Source of the DNA: Eretmocerus hayati
Lineage: Eukaryota; Arthropoda; Insecta; Hymenoptera; Aphelinidae
Direction of reading: 5' to 3'
Assembly: GCA_029851415.1 (NCBI GenBank)
Contig: CM056741.1
Location: forward strand, 179,535,021-179,599,020
Length of the DNA stretch: 64,000 nucleotides
Below are positions 23,901-35,900 of the stretch, in pieces (within the stretch, counting starts at the first letter, position 1; each line of letters begins with the position of its first letter). The notes below the pieces were generated by a model, which ran no database searches, was not told where the DNA came from, and saw only the letters and a list, made by a program, of their open reading frames with translations. Position numbers and translations under genes: made by a program.

Positions 23901-26900
23901 TGCCTAGTTGTTGATATCTCCTGTGCCACTCCGATAGATACGGGTGCCTCTGTTGTATGGACTTCGATATGCGTAGTAATGTCTTCTCCGCTATGAGAAT
24001 CAGTAACAGTCGATCCTAATTCGAATTTTCTCTCTCCGGTCACTATTCTGTTTTCAATGATATCAACACTCCCTATTGACTGCAGTGGCGTTTCTGATTC
24101 AGTTTTCCCATCAACATTACCACCCACTGTACTCAAATCATTCGGACCTCGTTTCGAAACCCCCGGTGTCAGTTCATCCAATTGATATTGACTGTGGCTT
24201 GATGCTGGCTCAATATTTTGGAGTGCACTCTCGTCTGAATGAGAAAACTCGACCGGTACATTTGGAACTTCTGTTCTGACATCATGCTTATTTTTGTCCA
24301 CAACCTCTACAGCCTCCTCTGCGATACCGAGGTCGGGAGTTGTCTTACCAGAAAGTGTGGTGATATGAGTCGTTCGGATCTCAGTCATGCCTCCTATGAA
24401 AGCTTTATGGAAGGCACTTTCATACTCCCCATACGTCACTGATTCCTCAGACGGATGATTATACGTATGAGTTGTGGATGACAACAGACTTTCTGGTATC
24501 CGCTGAGCTTCAAACTTACTTTCGGAAGGCGTATCTAAGGCAAGTAGTTGGTCCTCAGCTTCATCATCTTCAAAGATTGCTTCATCGAAGAAAGATTCTT
24601 TCGATGTGCCCTTCTTCATGGAAATTTCTTCAATGATCTCTAAGATGATATACTTTGGTAGAGAACTCTTTACGGATATTTGATCTATGATTTCCTTTGT
24701 GAATTTGATGTTTCGTAATATGTAATTCTCCATGATCATGGCTTCAATCTCTGTCCGCTTGCTATCAGATATTGTGATTTCTTCATCGAGATGAGGGTTG
24801 AGCCGAGCCGATTCTGGGGAGCCCTGAAATACGTGCTCTGGACTTGATTGCGTCGCATGTTTAAACTCTCCTTTGACCACGTCACTAGTAATTGAAACTT
24901 TCTGAGAAATTTTGACTGATAAATCCTTACTCGGGTCCTCTTCGCCCTCGCTACCTAGCAAGATCTCAGATCTCATAGGAATGTCTGATTGATTGATATT
25001 GATCTCTGAAACTTTCTCTGGCACTCTCTCTGGGAGGCCAGATATACTTCCAGTGGCTATTCTGGATTGCATTTCTTCAACGTCATATTCACGATCAGAG
25101 CTATGTGATTCAGATGCGATCACTGATGGATGATCAGGAGACTTCGATTCAATGACCTCAATCACCGACGTTTGTCTTGAAACATCACGTATGACTTCCT
25201 GTCCACCTACAGATTCTAAGTTCTGCATCTCTATTGGATCCGCGCTATCTGTTGTACTTTCTAATTTGAATAAGCTTGATGCTTCTCCTTTGAGCTCTTT
25301 AGGGACCAAATCTGTGCTCTCTATTTCTGCAAGATCATTCCCCTCCAACTTATTTGTCTCCATACCATCTCTTCCCTGGACAATAATATCCATCTCTTTC
25401 GAGATTCTGATGGCTTCAGGTGTCTCAGTCTCTTTCGTTTCTTTGGATTCTATCGACTTTGAATCAATGTCTATCGCCGATTCTTCTCGATCAATGAATA
25501 TCCCAGATTTGTCATCAAAGTTTCTCTTGGATTCGTCAACGATTGGAGAATCATGGACATCGGTGTTTGACCCTTTGGAAAGGCCTCCTCCGTCAACATC
25601 TTTACTTCCAACGAAGCTGGGCGTATCAAGACACTGTGCATCCTCCTTCTGAGGCAAATTGTCAGCTAAGGTTACTGAATCTCCCACCTCTCGAGAGAGT
25701 ATAGTCTGTTCATCGATTTGCTTTGTGTCAGGTGTTGAGGTTCTGGGATCATCTACGGCTCTCTGAAGAGTATCGGGAGAAACCGTTGGCTCGTGTCCTT
25801 GGGCGATAGAGACCTCTACGTGAGTTTCTCCCTCTTTTGTAGATTTTTCTTCAGACTTTTCCGATGGCCACTCTTTCTCTGAAGTTTGGGTGATAATAGT
25901 AGTGTCGGATTCTCCTGAAATTGTTATAGTTTGAGCCCCGAGAATTTTCGAAGGAGAGATTTTGAGTCTACCTCCTTCAGTTGAATCTGTGTGAGATTCA
26001 GCATTCGGAGCCTCCCCTCCAGTAGGCAGACTTGTGATATGAGGTTGTGAACTTGCATCTGTAGAAATTCCTTGAGAATCATTCAGAGTCTGCAGTGACT
26101 TTGAGAATTCTTCCACACTTTTTGTTTCTATGGTGGCATCCGTTACAAGTGACTGAGGCTTCGTGGTGATGCATGAATCTTTCGTATCGGCCTCTTTAGT
26201 ACCACGATCGGACTCAGATCCAGAGAAATCTCTCGCGAATGAGGTCTTCAAACTCGTATCTTTTCCGTCAATGTCAGCGTATGATTCTTCGCAAGCTATT
26301 GTCTGAACAGTGACCTCGAAATCTGCGGAGTGTACCTTACTCAATGTCGCGTCATCCACTTTTTCCTCTAGTGCTGACTCCGCAGATCCTTCAGTTTTTA
26401 CCACATCTTCGACGCTGTGCTTACTTTCTTTTTCTAAAGACAGTGATACTTTGATGCTTCGGTCAGCCATATGATCCAGCCCCGAATACTGTTCATCATC
26501 AGCTGGGCATGGTTTCTCAAAAGCCATCTCTGTTTCGAGTTGCTCTTCTGACTTCGGAATGTCTTGACTACTATTTACGTTAGTATCTTCCAGTGTTGTG
26601 AGTCGAATGTGATCCACAAAATTGCGAGACTCTAATGTGCTAGGCTCCTCAGACATGGGTACCAAGCTGAATTTTTCCTCCTCTGCTAGTGATTTTGATG
26701 TTGTATCATCTTTCTGAGATACAATCTCAATCTGTTGCGGACTCGCAGTGTCAACGGAAGTAACCGTTATCTGATCATCTACTACATTCACGTGTTCTTG
26801 CAGTTCCGAAGACTCTAATTGGGTTCCGTGTCCTGGCTGAGAATCTTCTGGCGACACAGATTGATTACTTTGCAAATTTTGGTCAGAGTTTGATTCGGAT

Positions 26901-29900
26901 CCCGTTTCCTTGCCTGAACCTGTAGTACAAACCTGACCTGCTACAATCTTTTGTTGTTCAAAGTCATTCTCATTGAAGTCACTGATTTTTTCCGACGTCA
27001 TTTCATCGGGGATGGTGAATGACTCCCTGTGAGGGCATGAGACAAGAGAATCTTCCAACTCTGAGCTTTCTTTCGTCGAACCACTGCTTGCAGCGGTATG
27101 AGCGGACACGGCAATTCCATCAACAACTTTAGTATCTTTGATCTCTTCGGGTGTGTCGCTTCTTCGATCCACATTATCGATCATATTCGATGGCATCTGA
27201 GTCTTTTGGTTAGAGATTTCGTCATCAGTACCCGCTAGAATACATGATTCAGTTTTTGAGTTTGATTGGTCAATCATCTGGTCAGAATCAGTCACAGGAT
27301 CTGTGCTCGTTTCAGTACTGGATACTTCTCTTATCAGCTGATTTTGAGGGGAATATGATATGGCTTCGATTGTTGGGCCGCTCTCCCTGTCTGTCAGATT
27401 CAAGATCTCACTCTTCTCTAAAGATTCTTGAAGAGCACTTATTTTTTTACCTCCGAATGATTCTTTCCCATCATCTTTGAGGCTTTGCATGATCTCGGAT
27501 CCTTTAGACTTCATGCTCTCTTCCATAGAACTACCTTCAGCATCGTGAGACTGGAATTGATCGTTGAGAGTGTCTGTAAATGTTTCCTTTGGGCTAGCTT
27601 CAACATTAGATGAGAATTCTTGCTGCTCGGCAGATGAGCTCTTACGGCGATCAACGATACTTTGATGAATCACAGGGTCATCAGCTGATCTTGGAGCCAC
27701 ATTTTTCACTTGATGAGATATTGATTTCTCCTCCTGTTCTCCAGAAACTTCGCCAATTTTAGGTCCAATTGAAACTGTTTCCAAAAGATTCACATCGTAC
27801 TTCGAAGTTTCGAGATCGTGTCTTTGGACGTCTAACTGTCTTTCACTGCTTTGAGCATCTTGTTGGGGTGTCTCATCCTTGGCACTAGGTAACTTTCTGT
27901 CATCAGCTATTGTATGAAACTCATCTTGGCCCTTGCTGGCTTGTGATGTGATTGTGATTCCATCGCAAGTATGAATATCTGACTGCGGCGATGAGATTGG
28001 CTTAGAAGGGGAGATTTGCTCCGCATTTGATGCGAATGTCAAATCATGTTGTACGATATCTTGACCAAGAACTCTCTCGTCAATCCTTTGACAGATATCT
28101 TCAGGAACATCATGGTCAGAATATTCGTCCATTGTCTTATCGATCGCAAAAAGGCTTGTTTCGAGGGGTAAACTTGATTGATCGGGCTTTTTGTCACTCT
28201 GAGCAACGATTGATTCATCGATCGAAGGCTTTTCATCGTTCCTCTCATCAACATGCGCGATTCGTTCATCAACGTAGTCATGAATGGTTTTATCTTCTGT
28301 AATCAAGTCAATTGTTAGATCTTGAGCGGCGTGGCTCTCCTCGTCTTGGAGAGAAAGCACATTCTTTTCGGTTTTGCTTGTGATAGAATCTACTAATTCA
28401 GCAGGAGCAGTAGTTCCGCTCAACTCTTCATTTGCACCATCACACGCGTCATCAGTTTGAAGACTTATCCTCCTAGAACTGGTATGCTCTGTTTCACCTC
28501 CTCTGTATTTGGCTGAGGAATCGCCCTCAGCTTCGCTCATTTGGACTTGCTCTTTCGCGAGGAGAGTATCTGGGACATCGGTTGCAGGTCGCTCTTCAGA
28601 GAGTTTCTTTCCAGGATCGGTCTCTTGGGCTCTTGTTACATTCGATTCTCCAAGAAATTCTTTTTCTGACAAGAGGTTTGTTGGATGAGCTTTGGTGCTA
28701 GAATCAGATCCCGGCTTAGGCTGCGTCTCTGTAGTTTCCGATGTATCGATCTTCCCTATGCTCATACGGTCATCTTTATCTAGGTATCCCTCACTCGCGT
28801 CCTCCACTACGATAGAGCCTACTTCTAACTCAAGTTCAGACGGCTTTTCCATCTCACGAGCTGAGGACATTTCACAGACATTCGACGCTGTGCTGTCTTC
28901 TTGCACGATAGAAGTTCCCTTCTTCAAAACTTCCGCATCGATAACTCCTGGATCCACTCTCAGCTCCTCGCAATGAATAACCTCGACCAATTTTTCCCCT
29001 TCTTCCCCACTTGTTTCGACTCTTATCTGCTCAGGAGAGATCCCTTCATCTTGGATTATTTTTGAAAAGGTTTCTTCGTGGCTCAAGTCATGTATCAATT
29101 CAGAAACATCACCCATCGTATGAAGTCCTTCTCTCTTTATACTTGAAATTACCTCTTCTCCGACGACAGATTGTGCACTCTCAGAAATAGCTAGATCTTC
29201 CGATACGACGCTATGAGTAACAGTGTCGAGGACTTTTTGAATTTCGAGAGTATCTTGCTTCGACGAATGATCGTTACTGGATAGAACCGGTTTGGGGTCT
29301 TGCGCGGAGTCAGGAATAATGCGTTCATCCGGGACATTTTCATAATGATAATCAGGTGGGATTTGAATACACTCAGACTTGATTTGTACATTGTCTACAC
29401 TCTGATCATTTTCCGTTTGAATATCAGATGCAATAGTCGAAGTACCAGGATTATATCCCGTTAACGGTATTTCTTTTGTTGACCCCAGATCTTTTCCAGG
29501 TTCCATGGGTCCTCCACCACTCGCTAATCTATCTTCACCAAAGCATACGTTATCGATCTTATCAGTCGATAAATCTTTGTTGTTTGTTTTGATATCCGAT
29601 CCTTCGTGTGCATTAGTAGTCTTTACATTTGCGGTTTCTGAAATAATTCCACTTTTCTGAGGCTCTGGAAGATGCGTATCGGTAAGAGTCGAACTCCTCT
29701 TTTCGAGCCCAATTCCGCTTTCAGAATGGTCATCCGAAATTCTTCCCCCAGCAGTAAGAACATATTTCTCATCCATCGCTGTTTCGACGCTGCCTGACAC
29801 ATCACGAGACTGTTCCTCACTAACATCTTGCGAAATTCCTTCACTCGGATCAGCTTCTCCAATTCTGCCTTTGACCTCGGCTTCGACTGTGTGCTTTGAT

Positions 29901-32900
29901 TCTTCCTGAACTTGAGTAGTACTAAGAGGTTGGTCCTTTCGAGTATCTGTCAATGATCTTTTGACTTCATCATCCCTTGCTGTGTCATCACTTTGCGTAA
30001 CAGTATCTTCCACTTTCAGACTTTGTTCCACAGTTTCCGTAGCTCCTGTTGATGTGACTGGAGTGGACAAGTCTGTCGTAACTTTTGGAGACGTTGGGGT
30101 TGAACCAGGAGTTACAGTGACCAACTCCGCTTTGTTTGGTGATAACTCTTGTTGGAATCGGATTTCTTGCTCAACTAAGGTCTCAGCGTCTTCGCGAGAT
30201 TCCGTCTTGTGAACTTCGCGAACGACAACCTCTTTAATGCACATTTTTTCAAGGCCGGACTCCATGACCTCATCCACTTTATCTAACTGAGTATTGATCT
30301 CAGCTTTTTCCACAACAATACATTCTATCATATCATCACATATCTTTTTTGCTTCATCGAATGCTTTCTGAGGATCAGCAACTGGTGATCTTAATGACGT
30401 ACTTTTTTCTTTGACTACCTTTATACACGGTTCATCCATCATGGTCTCATCTTCGGCCCCATGACGATCTGGTTCGGGCGAAGATTCAAGCATAGAGCTT
30501 GGTATGGGCTGCGTAACAGTTTCCACGTAACCTGTAGAATCAGTGCTTTGAGGTCCCATTGCAACCGTTTTGGACAAATCTGATTCTCGATCATGGTCAT
30601 CTTCCAAATTCTTCTCTCGAAGACCTTCAGTTTCTCTTTGTTGATACTCGTGCACTCTCTCTAGTTTAATTCCCGCGGTCCCGACTAGTACACCAGCTAC
30701 ATCGCACACTGCGCCTCTAAAGTCTCTCACGATTTCGTTTGAATCATCTTCGTCGACATTACGAGCGGTAGGAACCATTTGTTGATCTCTTTCGGACCCC
30801 CGAGGCTCAGAATCGTTGTTCTTGGATTCAGCTTTAATCAGTAGATCAGAGGCTTGAGACAACGTATTCTTTACCATATCGTCGGTACTCTCTGCGGCAT
30901 TTATTGTTGCTTCCGCCACGTTCACAAGAGACTCTGTGGGATGTTGCAAACTATCCTCAATATTATGTGATTCATTCAATATTGTTCCTGGAACAGTTTC
31001 TTCATCACCAATGACTCCCATTACCGTCAGATTTTCATCGCGTATTTCGGTAGGGTCTCCAGTTTTTTCTGTCAATTCGGTTTCTAATTCGGATTTTACT
31101 GTTCTAGTATGATCTTTGACTTCAGATTCAAGGAATAACTTTGTGCTTTCACTTGTCACGGGATCTTTAGAACTCTGCTCAACTCTCCCCTGCAATGACG
31201 CGTGAATGAGATCATCAATGGCTGATTCTGGTTCTTTCTTGATAATTTCTCCTTCTGTTGGAACTATTTCAACTTTCGCTTCTTTTGGTGAACCTGATTT
31301 TGATGAATTGTCATCTCCGTCTTTTTCGGAGTCACGTCTTGTTTTCTTTGTCAATTTGTCTATCCCTTTCTCCAACTTATCTGCAACTTTACCGAAAAAG
31401 CCCAAGACTCCTTTACCTTTCTCTTTCCCTGAGGCTTCAGGAAGAATACATTTGTCATCCAGATTTTGAATGGAAGTCTTTCGCTCCCTCTCTTTTTCCT
31501 TTTCAGTTTCATCGGATTTGTAGAATTTGGGATCAACTTCTTCGTGCACAGGTAAATCAGCCACTTCATCTGGTGTCTTGACTACATCCCTAAGAGCTGT
31601 TTGATGCATAGGAGGCTGAACGTCCAGGTCTTTGATTTCTGGTTTCTGAACCACGGGCATTTCGAATACTTCCCCTTGCCTCAAGGTGTCTTTCTCTTTG
31701 GAAACTTCAACATTATGCTTCTCATCAACAACTTCTTTGATCTCGTCCATAGGGATCCGTTCGTCCTCAGGTAAAGTTGGTGCTGTAGTAGCTCCCGATT
31801 CGAGGGTAGATATCTTTTCTTGGGATCCCTCTAATTTCTCAGGCAATCCCTTTTCTACACTCGAATCTACTTTGATTACAAGATTAGTACTCTGTGATTC
31901 TTTTCCATCCATATCTTTCTCCCTCGAGGTATCTTTCCCGTCTTCCTCCCCTGCAGCAAGTGGCTCATCCCCAATGGCTTTGATAGTCGACATCTTATCG
32001 ACAATCTCTTTTTCTGTTGTCTTACCTGACTCAAACTTCTCCAATGATTCTACCATATCTTTCTCGGGTAACTCATCTGTCTTTTCTTCTAAACATTCTT
32101 TTGCTATCTCCGACAGTCGTTCATTCCCCTGTGAATCTTCTTCCAGAACTAATTTAATTTTCTCTGTCTCAGTCTCATCGCGGTGATGTTTTTGCTCTGC
32201 ATCTCCACTCTGCATAGAATCTTCCGTGAAAATTTCTTCCTTCTCAACAATGAGATACTCATCTTCTTCTGTAAATTCGTGGCTCTCCTTCCTTGGCATT
32301 TTCGAGGGTACATCGTTCATCTCTGCAGTAATATCCTCCTCAGTTGCTTCATCCCCTTTCTTATCGCAGATTTGTGGATCTTCATTTCCATCTGTTTGTT
32401 CTTTATGAGCCTCCACTCGCTCAGCTTTCTGCAACACAGCTTCAATCTCTTCGATCACTTCTTGATCTTCTCTCAAATCTGCTAGCACCTTACATTCGAT
32501 CGAATCGAGCGACATATCCTCCGATTTTTCTGTGAGGGTTTGATCGACTGATCTCAAATTTGTTCCCATCTCAGCCCCGGGCGATGATGACAAAGCTGTG
32601 GAACCAGCAGTGCTAACTTTTTTCACCCTCCTGATGACGGCATCTTTTTCAGATTTTATAGATGTTAGAGATGTGCTTTTACTAGATTTGGCTGGGCTCT
32701 TAGGAAGACGAGGTTTGCTTGGACTCGAGGGTTTCATGGACCGGGTTATCGGTTTCCGTTCAACTGTTTTAGTCTTAGTTGTTTTTGTCTCGGTTGGTTT
32801 ATTTGCTAGTTCTGTCATTGATGCAAGCTCAATATTTTTCCTCTCAACTACCATTCTGTTATTAGCCTCCTTGGCACTTTTAGCGGGAGCAGCTGCAGAG

Positions 32901-35900
32901 GTCTTCAAAGTAGACTTGACTATCGTCTTGACATTAGATTTTGTTGTTTCTGTCTTGCTAGTCACTCCAATCATAGATTTTTTTGGAGTCGTTGGGGATG
33001 GTTTCATAATATCCTTTTTCTCTCCTGTCTGCTTGGGTTTCTTGTCGATCAGCTTGGATGAGGATCTATTCGTGCTCTCCAACTTGTTGGACTTGATTAT
33101 TTGTTTTGTTACATTTATAACTTCTTTCTTCTTTGTTTCATTTTTGTGAGATTTAGGATCCTTTGAAATAGCAGTCTTCTCAGTTTCTACCTTCACAGTA
33201 TCAGTCTTTTTCGTCCCTATCTCTGATCGATTGGATTTTTCGAGCTTCGCCAATTGATCACTGGATTCCTTTGATCCTCCTTCAGATTTCTGACTCTCTT
33301 TCACTTCTGAGTCAATTTTATCATTCTCTAATTTTTTCTTCGACTTTGCATCTGACTTAATGTGGGAGATTGCTGAAATCTTTCCCGATGGCACTCTAAC
33401 AGGAGTCTCGTCAATCGCATCTCGCTTCACAGGTTTGTCGTCAGCTATTTCTCTCTTCTCTCTCTTAGCTTCTGCTAAACGTTTCAATTCTCGATCATAC
33501 ATATTTGATTTTGTTTTCAAACCCGAGGGTCTATCTTTCAGAGTCGTTGCTGCAGACGGAGTGATGCTTTTTGCTGAACATACTGGATGTTTCAAGAACT
33601 CTAATTTCTTGAGACGATCAAAACCTTCGAAAATTTTGTGCTGAGGCGTGCTCCCAGGGAATAATATACGTGTGATTGTATCTTCGGGATGAGCAGGTTT
33701 CCATACCAACATTGCACATATTGAAACCAAGTTTTGTATCGGAAAAATCATACTACTCGCGTCTTTCCTGTGTAGACCTGCAAAAACTTTTGAGTCTGAG
33801 GCATTCCACTTCATTAGAAATTCGCGAACCTCACGGCTGTCCTTACTTGGACTTAGTATATACATATCTAAGGTACCATGCCCAACTTTGTGGTACAAAT
33901 TAATTGGTTCCGGATCTCTGTAACATGGGTGAGGTCGAAGATTTATGTGGCGTAGATTCACCATCATTTCTTGACCAACGTCAATAAGATCCAAAACCAA
34001 AGGATCGACGTCTTTATCTCCGTCGGGCGAGTTGACTTGTCGCCTTTCCTAGATGAGATGAAATGGAATTTTATTATTTGATATATAGAAGTAGAGGAGG
34101 AGGGATGTTGATTCTGTTCGAACTCGTGCTTTCGAGTGCTTGCAATGTGAGTGCTCATGTCCCAATTTCATGTCATCTTTCATCACAGTTTCGAGGTAAT
34201 CAGAATCATGCCTGGAGTTGCAAATACGCGAAGAGTTTGATGAAAATACTCATTTCTGCACACACAAAATCCTCGTTTCTCCGTAAAAATTTACGGCAGT
34301 ATAGACAAGATGAACTTAAGACTCCACGCGACGAAGGCTAGTCTGACCGTCAACTAAATGGTGAACTTTCCATTGTACTGATCAGAGTTTGAGAACCTCG
34401 ATTGTCTCAATCAGCACAGTAATTGCACTAATTGATTTTTTCTCGAAGACAATTTTTGGAACTAATCAGATGAATTATTCTAAGGGACCCTATCTTTCCG
34501 CTAAAAGAGCTCACCCTCTCCAATACCATCAGTGACAATTCACTGAACTTCAGTGAATCTGGGATCAACTCTGACTGAAGACTTCAGTAAGTCGTTTCAG
34601 TGAATACCCATTGAAGTTGCACTGAAATTCCAGTGACTTTGGGTGGTCGGATGGGTATTCATCACTGAAGTTTCAGTGAGACCATTCACTGAAATTTCAG
34701 TGACTTTTGTACTCAGGCGGGCCGTCGTCAGTGAAGTCTTAGTGAGTATCACTGAAGTATACATCAGCAGCGCTTACTCAACTGGTCAAAAGATCCCGCA
34801 GATGTGTTCCTCGGCTGGATGTCTTCGAATCGCACCAACACCCCACCGCTATGCAACAGCCTGTCCTTCTCGAAATATGTGCTCACGAGAATGATATTCC
34901 AAACATATATTCAAAATTATGTGAAGAAATTTCAACTTGTATTGGTCGGTAATGGCCGTTATAATGGGTTGCCACGACTTCGGACCGTCGACATCCATTA
35001 TATAGCCGTCATACATGATCATTTCCATGAAAATCGGAGATCACTCCATTAGGAAAAGTTCCCTTCCTGTAACGGTTGAAAATTTTCAAAATCGAGATTC
35101 CTTCCATTAAAGTGTATTCTGATGCATCTCAATAAAAAGCTCTGAATTTCCCTCAAAATTCTTTTAAAAACTTTACCAATCAACAAAAAATATCTAAAAA
35201 TAATCCTCAATATTGAAAACGATTTTTCTTGGAGAAATTGAAGAGGATAACGCAAATTGGCTATTCCGCGGTAATTTTCGGCTTATTTTTTATCAATGAC
35301 AGCTTTGGAATAAATCTTCTCAGGGGGTACAAAGTGGTCGAAAATGCTAAAAATGATTCACGAGGTGAATTTCAATTCAGTAATTTGCATCTGCTGAGTA
35401 TGCGCATTCTTGTACATCTCTGAAAGAATTTCTCATCGAAAGCTCGTTTGTTTTCTTTCAGAATGACCGCTGAAAAAAGTCGGTTTGACGCAGTAGAACC
35501 CAAGCTATAGCTATACAAAGAATGGGAAAATCCAAAGTATCAAACCCGCGAACTCGGGGCTCCTTCAATCAGCTTGAAAGGTCCGAATTTTGAGTTGGAC
35601 TGTTTCTGAAGTCATAATTTTTCTATCTTTGAATTCACGAGAGGATCTTCCTCATCTGTGATGACGGATGAGTTTACATAAATAAAGAAGACCGGGTTGG
35701 AAATCTCTTTACATAATTTCAAATATATATTTGGAATATTATTCTTGTAAGCACGTATTTCAAGAGGGAAAGGCCGTTGCGCAGCGGAGTACAGTCAAAC
35801 CTCCGTATTCGCGGATTCCGTATTCGCACTTTTCGTTATTCGCGGACAGGTGAATGATCGTCAATCTGAATATTTCCATAAGAAATATGCTTCAGTATTC

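Noticed and set aside
25152..33149. Several plus-strand frames of up to 183 codons inside the futsch giant exon
   Set aside because: Shadows of the acidic Ser/Glu-rich minus-strand reading frame (Ser/Phe/Leu-rich complements).
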